From NCBI GenBank assembly GCA_016710635.1, contig JADJVL010000006.1, positions 62,001 through 126,000 of the forward strand: a DNA stretch of 64,000 nucleotides. The letters are read 5' to 3'. Shown here piece by piece: positions 8,701 through 16,803 of the stretch. Below the pieces are notes generated by a model, which searched no databases, was not told the DNA's origin, and saw nothing but the letters and a program-made list of their open reading frames with translations. The number at the start of each line of letters is the position of its first letter. Positions within the stretch are counted from its first letter, which is position 1. The position numbers were made by a program, and so were the translations under genes. Origin of the DNA: Holophagaceae bacterium (GTDB taxonomy: Bacteria; Acidobacteriota; Holophagae; Holophagales; Holophagaceae).

Positions 8701-10112
8701 AGGGATGCGTGCGCGTTCGCATGGCCCTGGTGGAAGGCCCCCGCATCCGGGTGGAAGTCCAGGACACCGGGGAAGGCATCCCCTCCGAAATTCTGCCTCG
8801 GCTCTTTCAGGCCTTCACCCAGGCGGAAAGCATGGAGAAGAGCCAGGGCACGGGGCTGGGGCTTTCCATCACCCGCCACCTCGCCGAACTCATGGGCGGG
8901 GACACCGGCGTCACCAGCACGGTCGGCGAGGGTTCGACGTTCTGGTTCTCCCTGCCCGTGGATGGCTCCGAGCGGCATGAACGGGCCAGGCCCTGGGCCG
9001 GACGGCGATTCGCCATGCGCATCCAGAACGCGGTCCTGGCGGCGTCCCTGGCCACCCACGCCCGGCGCCTGGGCGCCGAAGCCGCCGACGAAGCGGTCCC
9101 GGATCTGTATTTCGTGGAGCATCCTGAAGACCTGCCCCTAGGCTTCGCTGGCGAAGGTATCCTCGTGGTTCGCCCAGGGGAGATCCCTCGCGGGGATGCC
9201 TCCCTGAGAATCCTGAACCATCCCTTCGGAGAGCCGGCCTTCCTCGGCATGGCAATCAAGGATCCCGCAGCCACTGAGACGGAAGGTGCCCGTCACCAGC
9301 CGGGCGAGGCCCTCCTTCAGGCAAGGGTCCTGCTGGCGGACGATAACCACGCCAACCGCTTGCTGGCCCAGGCGGTCTTTCAGCAGCTGGGAGTGGACTT
9401 CACCCTGGCAGGGGACGGCCAGCGGGCCCTGACGCTCTTCCAGTCCGATCGTTACGACGTGGTGATCCTGGACGCCAACATGCCCCGGATGGGCGGATTG
9501 GAGGCCATGAAGGCGATGCGGGCCCTGCCGGGCGGCCGCGAGGTTCCCATCCTGGTGTTCACGGCTTCCGCGTCAGACGATCTGCGGCAGAAATACCTGG
9601 CCGAAGGCTTCGACGACTTCCTCATCAAGCCCGCGGATTTCGATGATTTCCGCCGAGCCTTGGCCGGAAGGATCAGGCGTGCGGGTCCAACTCCGCCCAT
9701 GGGACCTTCAGCACCTGAGACGGCCCCCACCGGGGCTCCCCTCCAGCCCAGGCCCCGCTCGGGCTTCGAACCTGCCCGCCTGGCGCGCCTAGCCCAGGCG
9801 ATGGGTGGCCCAGCGTCGGGACAGGACTTCGTCCGCGAACTCCTGGAGGACTGCCGGGACCGGTTCGCGCGCCTCGACAGGGCCATCCCGTCCCTCGATC
9901 GCGTTCAGATCGAGCGGCAGGCCCATGATCTGAAATCCAATGCGGCCAACCTGGGTCTGCTCGTTCTGACCCAGGCCGCGGCCATGCTGGAAGCCGAAGC
10001 CCCGGCGGCCGAGCCTGAGCGGCTTGCCCGCCTCCAAGGCGCACTCGCCGATGCCCTGGTCGTAGCCATGGAAGATATCGCAGCCTACTTCCAGACCGGG
10101 CCACGCCCGTGA
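5709..10112 (+). CDS. Hybrid sensor kinase with propeller, Y_Y_Y, receiver and Hpt domains
   Basis: 1467 residues. Order: signal peptide (1-21); a long Reg_prop-type beta-propeller (about 30-690); Y_Y_Y domain (about 707-780, with LLEGFDKDWSEWG); one membrane helix (about 790-813); an Ala/Glu/Lys heptad coiled coil (820-862); HisKA with TTHELRTPLNAIIGF (His873); HATPase_c with NLLGNAVKF, DTGEGIP and GTGLGLS; a degenerate receiver-like stretch (about 1095-1195) without a phosphoacceptor; a true receiver (about 1204-1320, VVILDANMP, Asp1255, Lys in FLIKP); and Hpt with AHDLKSNAANLG (His1406). This is a periplasm-sensing His-Asp-His phosphorelay with no DNA-binding output of its own, so phosphate probably passes to a separate regulator. 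The ligand is unknown. It is monocistronic. Confidence 0.92.
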   Translation: MTGKATILAMALWALGGFAFGQVPDLGAPILTNYEPEQFKASSQTWVAVQDRRGVLYFGNSAGVLEFDGQRWQLIPTPGNPLTRSLAAGPDGTIYYGSIGDIGYLAVSPTGKISAVSLKEALPPSERSFNDVWQVESCADGIYFLTRSKIFRFHGGRITALPGLFASSQACVLNGTLFYADIEKGICLVDGDKVVPLPGLAGVYNGKRINMAPFGRHELLVGRLSGDFRRIDLSALWDETARKYDSTRPTPKGMVQPFPTELDAFLPDSQAFIYKLVPLGADAFAICTVKAGIIIFGRDGKIIRAINKDSGLPDNTVAGLLVDRSNNLWATTNSGICHIELSVPQSIFGARNGIDGISLSMGMHKGRLYVGTFQNLYVQAPYTFTLKKDVPTFVAVKDSPNEVWQFMEVDGDLMVASSRGLFRIQDEAAIKVPGSSTNALCLGISRRWPGHLFVGMMGGVEVFRRVSDQWALVGKLGGVRDNIRRITQDADGDLWLSTEVNGLLRAHFSGNTPTDAGVHGFGPEHGLPGLTGLNASFHGTTLYVLSLKGLYHAIIPPWDANEPDQTRFAPDLALGKAFSDPPTELKTMVPDGKDGIFFSTSRGVVWARPGRDGQFQLTTGPFRGLTAPDEPIFVHPNGSAWLTGKTLYRVDPWAAKDYDQRFEVLIRKVVGKSHRVVFEGTHSQEGTAFRSKRTVFRTDQGGGAVPELPYGQNALAFEFAAAFFERPGTTQFQYLLEGFDKDWSEWGTVATKEYTNLPERNYRFRVRAKNLYGTPGQEAQYGFRILAPWYRTIWAYLAWISLGSMALVGIVYGYTRKLQRQKWVLEALVTRRTAELKLAKDGAELAKDAAELAREAAERANAFKSTFLATTTHELRTPLNAIIGFSRMLVQGDVREAERRDFSRTIWGAAESLLQLVNDLLDLNKIEAGKLDVERVPVDLRQILEEALVLMGTRAQERNLLLLCEVDPEVPDRMLGDPLRIRQMLVNLLGNAVKFTHQGCVRVRMALVEGPRIRVEVQDTGEGIPSEILPRLFQAFTQAESMEKSQGTGLGLSITRHLAELMGGDTGVTSTVGEGSTFWFSLPVDGSERHERARPWAGRRFAMRIQNAVLAASLATHARRLGAEAADEAVPDLYFVEHPEDLPLGFAGEGILVVRPGEIPRGDASLRILNHPFGEPAFLGMAIKDPAATETEGARHQPGEALLQARVLLADDNHANRLLAQAVFQQLGVDFTLAGDGQRALTLFQSDRYDVVILDANMPRMGGLEAMKAMRALPGGREVPILVFTASASDDLRQKYLAEGFDDFLIKPADFDDFRRALAGRIRRAGPTPPMGPSAPETAPTGAPLQPRPRSGFEPARLARLAQAMGGPASGQDFVRELLEDCRDRFARLDRAIPSLDRVQIERQAHDLKSNAANLGLLVLTQAAAMLEAEAPAAEPERLARLQGALADALVVAMEDIAAYFQTGPRP

Positions 10113-10154
10113 ACCTTCCAGACTCCGCTGTCCCGTAGCTCGGCGCCTTCGGGA

Positions 10155-11042
10155 TCAGGGGGCCAGTCGCTCCCGCAGGAAAGCCAGGGTCATGGGCCAG
10201 GCGGTGGTGGCAGCCCGGGCGTTGGCGCCCTCCCGGCCGCTCTGCTGGCGCAGGAAGCCATGGCCGGCACCGTCGAGGACGTTCGCGGTGTAGCGTTTCC
10301 TCAGCTTCTTCATTTCAGCCTCGGCGGTCGGGATCGTCGCGTTCACCCGCGCGTCGTCGCCGCCGTAGAAGCCCAGCACCGGCGCCTTGATCTGGGCGTA
10401 GGCCGCCGGGTCCGCAGGCGAGGTGCCGTAGTAGACCACCGCGGCGTCCAGCTTCGGCTGCACCACGGCGTAGTTGAAGCTGGTGCTGCCGCCCCAGCAG
10501 AAGCCCAGGGTGCCCGCGCGGCCGTTGGCCGCCGGCAGCTTGAGGCCGTAGGCCCGGGCGGCATCCATGCGTTCGATCATCATCGCGGGGGTGAGGGTGC
10601 GGATCGTCTTGCCCACCGCGTCGCCGAGCTCGTCGGTGCCGCCGCCCTTGGGCCCGAGGCCCGACAGGAAGTCCGGGGCGATGGCGATGAACCCATCCTT
10701 GGCGGCCTGGTCCGCCACGGCGCGGACCCAGTCCGAAAGGCCGAAGATCTCGTGGATGACGATCACCACGCCGGCCTTCTTCTTCGTTTCCGGATAGACC
10801 ACCCAGGCGAGGAGCTTTTTGCCCTCCGCCAACGGAATGTCCACCCATTCACCGTGGCGGGGCGACTCGGCCAGGGCCGCCTTGGCGCCGTCGGCATCCG
10901 GCGGCAGGGCCGGGTTGCGGGTCGCGGGGGCGGCTTTCGCCGCTTCCCTGGCCTCCTGGGCGTGGCCGGCGTGGGGATCGGCCTGGGCGAGCAGGGGCGA
11001 CAGCCCCGCCAGCAGGAACAGGGAAGCGGATCGAAGACCCAT
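10155..11042 (-). CDS. Dienelactone hydrolase family protein, exported
   Basis: 295 residues with a signal peptide (MGLRSASLFLLAGLSPLLAQA) and a GGAGGG ribosome-binding site. After a linker of about 60 residues comes an alpha/beta hydrolase domain: VIVIHEIFGLSDWVR, the nucleophile elbow GFCWGG with Cys in place of Ser, the acid in YGGDDARV, and the His in GAGHGF. The Cys-Asp-His triad is characteristic of dienelactone hydrolases. Exported members act on unknown esters or lactones rather than in chlorocatechol degradation. It is preceded by a small membrane protein gene 22 bases upstream in the same direction. Confidence 0.85.
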   Translation of the reverse strand: MGLRSASLFLLAGLSPLLAQADPHAGHAQEAREAAKAAPATRNPALPPDADGAKAALAESPRHGEWVDIPLAEGKKLLAWVVYPETKKKAGVVIVIHEIFGLSDWVRAVADQAAKDGFIAIAPDFLSGLGPKGGGTDELGDAVGKTIRTLTPAMMIERMDAARAYGLKLPAANGRAGTLGFCWGGSTSFNYAVVQPKLDAAVVYYGTSPADPAAYAQIKAPVLGFYGGDDARVNATIPTAEAEMKKLRKRYTANVLDGAGHGFLRQQSGREGANARAATTAWPMTLAFLRERLAP

Positions 11043-11064
11043 GGCGCCCTCCGGAGCGCTGAGT

Positions 11065-11466
11065 CTACTTGTTCAGCGCCGCCACGACCACGCCCAGCAG
11101 CAGCAGACGCACGAAATCGAGCCCGCACTGCTTGACCACCAGCAGCTCCGGCACCGGCTGCACCGCGTAGTAGATAAGGAAGGTGGGGATCGCGAAGAGC
11201 AGGGCCATGGCAAGGCCGAAGCGCAGCCCTTGCATGAGCCAGGGCTGGCTGGTGCGGCCCTGGTCGTACACCCAGACGAAGGCCCCGGTCATCATCACGT
11301 GGGCCAGCAGCATCCAGCCGAAGTACTTGGCGCCGTCGGCTTCCGACCGGTAGAGGGCCGGGAGGCCCACATAGTCGCCGTGGAGGAGCAGGCCGTGGAT
11401 GACGAAGTCCGTGCCCATGGCCAGGACGAAGATGACAAGCCAGGACAGGAAGAATTTCTTGTTCAT
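11065..11466 (-). CDS. Small four-helix membrane protein, function unknown
   Basis: 133 residues with four predicted membrane segments: FFLSWLVIFVLAMGTDFVIH, a segment near YFGWMLLAHVMMTGAFVWVY, a segment near LRFGLAMALLFAIPTFLIYY, and a last helix at the C-terminus (FVRLLLLGVVVAALNK). The pattern resembles DUF1761-like inner-membrane proteins, but I cannot confirm the family. GGAG precedes the ATG by six bases. It lies between the mdh terminator and the dienelactone hydrolase gene and is probably cotranscribed with the latter. Confidence 0.65.
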   Translation of the reverse strand: MNKKFFLSWLVIFVLAMGTDFVIHGLLLHGDYVGLPALYRSEADGAKYFGWMLLAHVMMTGAFVWVYDQGRTSQPWLMQGLRFGLAMALLFAIPTFLIYYAVQPVPELLVVKQCGLDFVRLLLLGVVVAALNK

Positions 11467-11542
11467 GGGGTCTCCGGTGGGGTTCCGGAGATCCTAGCCG
11501 GGTTCCGGAGCTTCCTGGCGTCCTGGGGCGAACGGTGGGGCG

Positions 11543-11573
11543 AAAAGCGGAGGCCCCGGTCGCCCGGGGCCTC
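11543..11573 (-). terminator. Rho-independent terminator of mdh
   Basis: On the minus strand, GAGGCCCCGG pairs perfectly with CCGGGGCCTC (10 bp, 4-base loop GCGA), and CGCTTTTCGC follows. It lies 24 bases after the mdh stop codon, in the right orientation to end that transcript. The T run is short. Confidence 0.65.
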
Positions 11574-11596
11574 TTCGCCGGTGAACAGTCGGGGTG

Positions 11597-12586
11597 CTAC
11601 TTCACCAGCCCCAGCTCCCGCACGGCCTTGCGCTCCTCATCCAGCTCCTTGGCGGTGGCGTCCATCTTCCCGCGGCAGAAGTCGTTGATCTCGAGGCCCT
11701 GGACGATGCTGGCCACGCCGTCCTTCACGGTGCAGGGATAGCCGTACACGAGGCCTTCGGGAATGCCGTAGCTGCCGTCGCTGGGGAGCGCCATGGAGGT
11801 CCACTGGCCTTCCGGCGTGCCCATGACCCAGGTGCGCATGTGGTCGATGGCGGCATTGGCCGCGGACGCAGCGGAGCTGAGGCCCCGGGCTTCGATGATG
11901 GCGGCGCCGCGCTTGGCGACGGTGGGGATGAAGGTGCCCTCGTACCAGGCCTGGTCGTTCACGGTGGCGTGGGCGTTCTTCCCATCCACCTCGGCGTGGA
12001 AGAGGTCCGGGAACTGGGTGGTGCTGTGGTTGCCCCAGATGGTCATGTTCTTGATGGCCGTGACGGGCTGGCCGGTCTTCTCCGCGAGCTGGGCCACCGC
12101 CCGGTTGTGGTCCAGGCGCACCATGGCGTGGAACTGGGTGGGCTTGAGCTTGGGCGCGTTGGACAGGGCGATCAGCGCGTTGGTGTTGGCGGGGTTGCCC
12201 ACCACCAGCACCTTCACGTTCCGGGAGGCGACTTCGGAAAGGGCCTCGCCCTGGGGCTTGAAGATGCCGCCGTTCGCCGACAGCAGGTCGCTGCGCTCCA
12301 TGCCCTGCTTGCGGGGCATGGCGCCCACCAGCAGCGCGTAGTCCACATCCTTGAAGGCCACCATGGGATCGTCGGAGGTCACCACCCCCGCCAGGGTCGG
12401 GAAGGCGCAGTCGTTGAGCTCCATGACCACGCCGGCGAGGGCCTTGAGGGCCGGCGTGATTTCAAGCAGATGCAGGATGACCGGCTGGTCCTTCCCGAGC
12501 ATCTCGCCGGAGGCGATGCGGAAAAGGATGCTGTAGCCGATCTGGCCAGCAGCTCCGGTGACGGCGACGCGGACGGGGGTCTTCAT
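11597..12586 (-). CDS. mdh: Malate dehydrogenase
   Basis: 329 residues. The N-terminal dinucleotide-binding loop is VAVTGAAGQIGYSIL, followed by an acidic strand end (LHLLEITPA) that suggests NAD preference. MPRKQGMERSDLL holds the substrate-binding arginines of the mobile loop, MVRLDHNRA a further Arg, and IWGNHSTTQFPDL the catalytic His. The sequence type is the cytosolic-like malate dehydrogenase (type 2, as in Thermus), which interconverts malate and oxaloacetate in the TCA cycle. GGAGG stands six bases before the ATG. It is monocistronic, with a terminator just downstream. Confidence 0.95.
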   Translation of the reverse strand: MKTPVRVAVTGAAGQIGYSILFRIASGEMLGKDQPVILHLLEITPALKALAGVVMELNDCAFPTLAGVVTSDDPMVAFKDVDYALLVGAMPRKQGMERSDLLSANGGIFKPQGEALSEVASRNVKVLVVGNPANTNALIALSNAPKLKPTQFHAMVRLDHNRAVAQLAEKTGQPVTAIKNMTIWGNHSTTQFPDLFHAEVDGKNAHATVNDQAWYEGTFIPTVAKRGAAIIEARGLSSAASAANAAIDHMRTWVMGTPEGQWTSMALPSDGSYGIPEGLVYGYPCTVKDGVASIVQGLEINDFCRGKMDATAKELDEERKAVRELGLVK

Positions 12587-12664
12587 GGGTTCCTCCAGAC
12601 AAACCTGTCCATCCTATCGGAGCCCCCGGCGGCCCAGAATCACGAATTCCCCCGGGGCGACCCC

Positions 12665-13798
12665 TCATTCCCCGGCTTTTCCGGGAAACAAGGCTTCCGT
12701 CGGCAGGATGCGCGGTCCCTGCTCGTCGCAGACGGCGTAGGTCGAGGCGTACATGGAGACGCCGGCGTGCTCCCCGTCGGCTCCCAGGACGTAGAAGCTG
12801 ACGCCGAAGTTCGGCAGGCCCCGGGCGTTCAGCAGGCGCTTCTCCACGGTGGCGGCCTGGATGCGCCGGAGGGCCTCCATGCCGGCGTCCTTGGGCTTCA
12901 TCCCCCGGCGCATCAGCTCGACGATGAGGAAGGAGGAGAGCCCGTAGAGGTTCGCCTCGCCGCGTCCCGTGCTGCCGGCGGCGCCCACGGCGTTGTCCAC
13001 ATAAAGACCGGCGCCGAGGATGGGCGAATCCCCCACCCGGCCGGGGATCTTCCAGGCTAGGCCGCTGGTGGTGGTGACGCCGCAGACCTCGCCCTTGGCG
13101 TTCACGCCGTTGCAGTTGATGGTGCCGTAGTAGTGCTCGGAGTCGATGAGGCCTTCCCGCACCATCTCCATCCCGGCCCGGAACCCCGCGTCGGCGCGCT
13201 TGTCCGGGTCCAGCCAGTGTTCGGGATCCACCCGCCGCTTCCACTCCAGCCAGAGCTTGCGGCTGTGCTCCGTGTTGAGGTCCACCTCCACCGTAAAGCC
13301 CATGCGCCGGGCGAAGTCCTGGGCCCCCTGCCCCACCAGCAGGTGGTGGTCCGTGTGCTGCATCACCGCCCGGGCCACCTTGGAAGGCGTGCGGACGCCT
13401 TCCAGGCAGGCCACGCCGCCGGCGCGCTTGCGGGGACCGTGCATGCAGCAGGAGTCCAGCTGCACGACGCCCTCGGCGTTGGGCAGGCCGCCGTAGCCCA
13501 CGCTGTCGTCCTCCGGATCCAGCTCCACGATGTTCACCCCGGTGATGAGGGCGTGCAGCACGTCCGTGTCCTTCACCATCAGGTCGAAGGCCTGGGCGAC
13601 ACAGGTGAGCGTGCCGCCATTCTTGAAGCGATGGCCGTTGGCGCTGGCGATGACGACGGGGCGCGGGCCGCCCTTGCGGATCGCCGGAGCCTGGGCGGCG
13701 GCCTGGACCGCCCTTTCGGTCCCCGCGGGGAGGGCCGCGACGGCGCCGGCGGCGAGGCCGGTCTTGAGGAAGGAGCGACGGCCGATGGGGGAGGACAT
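12665..13798 (-). CDS. Ntn-hydrolase N4-glycosylasparaginase-like protein
   Basis: 377 residues from ATG 13798 (GAGG five bases upstream; a GTG lies two codons earlier). A Tat-type signal (RRSFLKTGLAAGAVAALPAG) begins the protein, so it is likely exported folded. The autoprocessing region reads HYYGTINCNG, where Thr would be the new N-terminal nucleophile after cleavage. CGVTTTSGLAWKIPGRVGDS is the substrate-binding motif of glycosylasparaginases, and AGLYVDNAVGAAGSTGRGE completes the active site. Family members remove Asn from N-glycans or cleave isoaspartyl or asparagine amides. A true glycan substrate in this organism is uncertain. Confidence 0.85.
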   Translation of the reverse strand: MSSPIGRRSFLKTGLAAGAVAALPAGTERAVQAAAQAPAIRKGGPRPVVIASANGHRFKNGGTLTCVAQAFDLMVKDTDVLHALITGVNIVELDPEDDSVGYGGLPNAEGVVQLDSCCMHGPRKRAGGVACLEGVRTPSKVARAVMQHTDHHLLVGQGAQDFARRMGFTVEVDLNTEHSRKLWLEWKRRVDPEHWLDPDKRADAGFRAGMEMVREGLIDSEHYYGTINCNGVNAKGEVCGVTTTSGLAWKIPGRVGDSPILGAGLYVDNAVGAAGSTGRGEANLYGLSSFLIVELMRRGMKPKDAGMEALRRIQAATVEKRLLNARGLPNFGVSFYVLGADGEHAGVSMYASTYAVCDEQGPRILPTEALFPGKAGE

Positions 13799-13841
13799 TG
13801 GCACCTCGGAGGAATGGCTCCAGCCTAGCGGAGGCCGCGCC

Positions 13842-14579
13842 TCACTTCCCCAGCTCCTTCACCAGACCCTCGCCGCCCAGCTGCTGCATCTGCCGGAGGA
13901 TCCAGGCCTGGCGGCCCAGGATGTAGGGGCTGGGCGCGTTGGCCTTGAACTTGTGGGGGTTGGGCAGGACCGCGGCGAGGAGGGCGCATTCCGCGGGGCT
14001 CAGGCGCTTGGCGGGCTTGCGGAAGAAGGCCTGGCTGGCGGCCTCCACGCCGTAGATGCCATCGCCGAACTCCACCACGTTGAGGTAGACCTCCAGGATG
14101 CGGCGCTTGGACCAGCCCAGTTCGATGAGCAGGGTGAAGTAGGCCTCCGCGCCCTTGCGGAGCCAGGACCGGGATTCCCAGCAGAAGAGGTTCTTGGCGG
14201 TCTGCTGGGACACGGTGGAGGCGCCCCGCTTGCGGCGGCTCTTCTCGTTGTGCGCCACGGCCTTCTCGATGGCCGCCCAGTCGAAGCCCGAGTGCTCGGG
14301 GAAGTTCTGGTCCTCCCCGGCGATGACGGCCAGGCCCATGGAGGGCGCGATGTCTTCCAGGTCCTTCCAGGTCTGGTGCGGGGCGTAGGGCTTGGGATCG
14401 AACCAGGACGCGACCCGCCGCTGCACCCGGATGGCGGAGAAGGGCGGATCCAGGAAGCGCAAGATGAGGACCAGGAGGACGGAACCCCCCAGGAACGCGA
14501 GGCAGCCGCGGGCTCCCCAGACAAGCAGGCGCTTCCACCAGGGCTTCCGCGCCTTCCGTTTCCCGCCCTCCTCAGCCAA
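13842..14579 (-). CDS. mtgA: Monofunctional peptidoglycan glycosyltransferase
   Basis: 245 residues. One N-terminal membrane helix (LAFLGGSVLLVLILRFLDPP) precedes a GT51 domain with the catalytic motif IAGEDQNFPEHSGFDW, then RKRGASTVSQQTAKNLF, RKGAEAYFTLLIELGWSKRR and EVYLNVVEFGDGIYG. No transpeptidase domain follows, as in MtgA. It polymerises lipid II into glycan strands. The start is TTG 14579 with AAGGAG upstream, overlapping the end of the GNAT gene by 8 bases. It is the last gene of the six-gene run starting at 17157. Confidence 0.92.
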   Translation of the reverse strand: MAEEGGKRKARKPWWKRLLVWGARGCLAFLGGSVLLVLILRFLDPPFSAIRVQRRVASWFDPKPYAPHQTWKDLEDIAPSMGLAVIAGEDQNFPEHSGFDWAAIEKAVAHNEKSRRKRGASTVSQQTAKNLFCWESRSWLRKGAEAYFTLLIELGWSKRRILEVYLNVVEFGDGIYGVEAASQAFFRKPAKRLSPAECALLAAVLPNPHKFKANAPSPYILGRQAWILRQMQQLGGEGLVKELGK

Positions 14580-15105
14580 GCTCCGCTCCTTCCAGGTCCT
14601 TCACCATCACCTCATGTTCCAGTACGACGCCGGCGACCGCCATCGCCTCGCGGGCCCGCGCCTCGAAGCCCCAGCGGCGGTAGAAGGCCCTTGCGCGGGG
14701 GTTTTCCACCCAGACCTGCAGCCACAGGCTCCGGCCCTCCCGGGCGATGGCTTCCATGATGCAGGCCTCCATGAGGGCCGGGCCGAGCCCGGCGCCGTGG
14801 TGGTCCGCGCGCACATAGAGCCGGCTCAGCTCGAAGGCCGGCGCCGCGGCGGCCACCGGCGCCTCCCCGCGGTGGATCACCCCGTAGCCCTGGAACCCTT
14901 CCCGGTCTTCCGCGACGAAGTAGACGAAGGCCTCGTCCGCCAGCTCCCCACGGAACCGGGCGTCGGAGAAGCGCTGGTCCAGGACCGCCTGCAGGGCCTG
15001 GGGCGGCAGGCCGTCCCGGAAAGCTTCGGCGAAGGTGCCCATGGCCAGGCGCCGGATGGGATCGGCGTCCGGAGGGCCGCCCCGGCGGACGTGGAAGGTC
15101 CTCAC
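14572..15105 (-). CDS. GNAT family N-acetyltransferase
   Basis: 177 residues from GTG 15105, which overlaps the rsmE stop as GTGA; the frame stays open upstream, but that sequence is antisense to rsmE. Motif A for acetyl-CoA is SRLYVRADHHGAGLGPALME, and motif B is VWVENPRARAFYRRWGFEA. The substrate is unknown. Position between rsmE and mtgA does not by itself make it a ribosomal acetyltransferase. Confidence 0.82.
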   Translation of the reverse strand: MRTFHVRRGGPPDADPIRRLAMGTFAEAFRDGLPPQALQAVLDQRFSDARFRGELADEAFVYFVAEDREGFQGYGVIHRGEAPVAAAAPAFELSRLYVRADHHGAGLGPALMEACIMEAIAREGRSLWLQVWVENPRARAFYRRWGFEARAREAMAVAGVVLEHEVMVKDLEGAELG

Positions 15106-15809
15106 AGCAGCCGCCCGGCCAGGGCCGCCAGCGCAGTCTCCGTGCGGAGGATCCGGGGCCCCAGGGACACGGCCTCGAAGCCCGCTTTCAGGAAGCTCGC
15201 CACCTCCGCCTCCACCCAGCCGCCTTCCGGCCCGAGGGCCAGGGTGACCGGCTCCCGAAGGTCCCGGGGACAGGGTACGGGCACGCCGGGATGGGCCAGC
15301 AGCTTCCTGGAACCCGCCGCCAGGGCGGGCAGCGCGTCCTCGACGAAGGGCCGGAAGAGACGCGCCACCTGAAGCTCCGGCAGCACCGTGTCCCCGGCCT
15401 GCTCCAGGCCCAGGATGCACTGGTGGCGGAGGTTCTCCTCGGCGAGCCGCGGGCTCTTCCAGTAGCTCTTCTCGACCTTCCACGCGTTGAGCAGCACGAT
15501 CCGCGCAGCGCCGAGGCTGGTGGCGGAGGCCAGGACGCGGTTCAGCACCTTCGGCCGGGGCAGTGCGGCGATCAGGGTCAGGGGCAGCTTGGGGGGCGGC
15601 TCCCCGTCGAAGGCGAGCTCCAGGTCTAGAGCATCCCCGTCCATCGCGATCACGCGGCCCCGTCCATGGCGCCCGCCCAGCAGGCCGACCTTCAGCTCCT
15701 GACCGGCGACGGCCCGGTGGACCTCCCGGACATGCCGGAAGCGCCGGCCGCTCAGCCTTGCGCGGTCCGGTGCCACCAGATCCTCCTCGAACAGCAGGAC
15801 CAGGTTCAT
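15102..15809 (-). CDS. rsmE: 16S rRNA (uracil-1498-N3)-methyltransferase
   Basis: 235 residues. An N-terminal PUA-like part (RRFRHVREVHRAVAGQEL) is followed by a SPOUT methyltransferase domain. LTLIAALPRPKVLNRVLASA, EKSYWKSPRL, RHQCILGLEQAG and the knot motif LALGPEGGWVEAEV are all typical of RsmE, as is the ending LGPRILRTETALAAL. It methylates U1498 at the decoding site. It starts 8 bases after the DUF3828 gene ends and overlaps the GNAT start. Confidence 0.92.
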   Translation of the reverse strand: MNLVLLFEEDLVAPDRARLSGRRFRHVREVHRAVAGQELKVGLLGGRHGRGRVIAMDGDALDLELAFDGEPPPKLPLTLIAALPRPKVLNRVLASATSLGAARIVLLNAWKVEKSYWKSPRLAEENLRHQCILGLEQAGDTVLPELQVARLFRPFVEDALPALAAGSRKLLAHPGVPVPCPRDLREPVTLALGPEGGWVEAEVASFLKAGFEAVSLGPRILRTETALAALAGRLL

Positions 15810-15817
15810 CCGGACCT

Positions 15818-16267
15818 TCAGCGGGCCGCGGCGAGGAAGCCTCGCAGGGTCGTCCCATCGTCGTAGCGCAGGTCGTCGATGCGCCAGCCCGCCTTCTCCA
15901 GCTTCAGGATCACCTGGAAGTCCCGCTTGAAGCCTTCCCCCTCCATGTGGAGGGCCACCTCGACACCGCCCTCGACACGCTTGGCGGCGCCCACCCGCTT
16001 CGAGGTCACCGGCTCCTGGCTGTTGGTGAAGGGATCGCCGTTGATGTAGGGCGCCTCGTCGGGGTCCTGGGGACGCTTCAGCTCCTCGACCAGCGCCGCC
16101 ATCAGGCCGGGCGTGAACCACCGCCGCTTGGCCTTCACCGCCGCCCGATCGAAGCCGACCCGGCGCCGGAGGTGGTCCTTGTAGCAGGCCCCGACGATGG
16201 CCCGGGCCACCGCCAGCTCGGGATCCGGCGCAGGTGCCTGGAGGGCGGGCGGGGGAAGGAAAAGCAT
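15818..16267 (-). CDS. DUF3828-like protein
   Basis: 149 residues. The sequence has an N-terminal Pro-rich segment, then FYxxY-less helical and NTF2-like features: ARAIVGACYKDHLRRR, RRWFTPGLMAALVEEL, DEAPYINGDPFTNSQEP, and a C-terminal GWRIDDLRYDDG. The IDD(I/L)xY ending and the INGDPFT segment are the best clues to the DUF3828 family of exported proteins of unknown function. No convincing signal peptide remains, although MLFLPPPALQAPAPDP is short and hydrophobic. It is separated by only 2 bases from the DinB gene upstream. Confidence 0.6.
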   Translation of the reverse strand: MLFLPPPALQAPAPDPELAVARAIVGACYKDHLRRRVGFDRAAVKAKRRWFTPGLMAALVEELKRPQDPDEAPYINGDPFTNSQEPVTSKRVGAAKRVEGGVEVALHMEGEGFKRDFQVILKLEKAGWRIDDLRYDDGTTLRGFLAAAR

Positions 16268-16269
16268 GG

Positions 16270-16794
16270 TCAGACTCCGTAGCGGTCCCGCAGGACGGAA
16301 AGGTGGTGGGCCACATGCCCGTAGAGGATGGCGGCCAGGGCCCGCGCGCTGATGCCCATGCCGCTGGCGGTGCCCCGGTTCGCCCAGGCCTCCGGAGGCA
16401 GGTGGGCCGCCAGCAGGATCGTCGCCCGGCGCAGGGCCGCGAACTCCTCCAGCAGGTCCGGCAGGGTGCGTTCATCGGAATGGGCGGCGGCCACGAAGGC
16501 GTTCTCCTCGAAGCCCGGCAGGGGCGTCGCGTCCCCGCGGCCGATGCGCAGGAGCCGGTAGGCGAAGACGCGCTCCGCGTCGCAGAGATGGCCCACGAGT
16601 TCCTGGACGCTCCACTTCCCTTCGGCGTAGCGGTGCTTCCAGCGGGCGGGCGCGAGGGCGCCGAGGCGCGCCTGCAGGCCCGCGAGCTGGACCTCGTAGG
16701 CGGCGGGAAGGTCGTGGCCCACCGCCTGATCCACATAACCGGCGTAGAAGGCGGCGTATTCGTCGGCGGCGGGGGGCGGGATGGTCGGCGGCAT
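16270..16794 (-). CDS. DinB family protein
   Basis: 174 residues with the DinB_2 pattern. KHRYAEGKWSVQELVGHLCD gives the first conserved His, AERVFAYRLLRIGRGD follows, and AILYGHVAHHLSVLRDRYG holds the C-terminal His pair. These three His residues form the usual metal site of the DinB/YfiT fold. A hydrolase or thiol-transferase role is possible; the substrate is unknown. This is the second DinB-fold protein in the window and is not a close copy of the one at 4.2 kb. Confidence 0.75.
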   Translation of the reverse strand: MPPTIPPPAADEYAAFYAGYVDQAVGHDLPAAYEVQLAGLQARLGALAPARWKHRYAEGKWSVQELVGHLCDAERVFAYRLLRIGRGDATPLPGFEENAFVAAAHSDERTLPDLLEEFAALRRATILLAAHLPPEAWANRGTASGMGISARALAAILYGHVAHHLSVLRDRYGV

Positions 16795-16803
16795 CCGGCC
16801 AGC

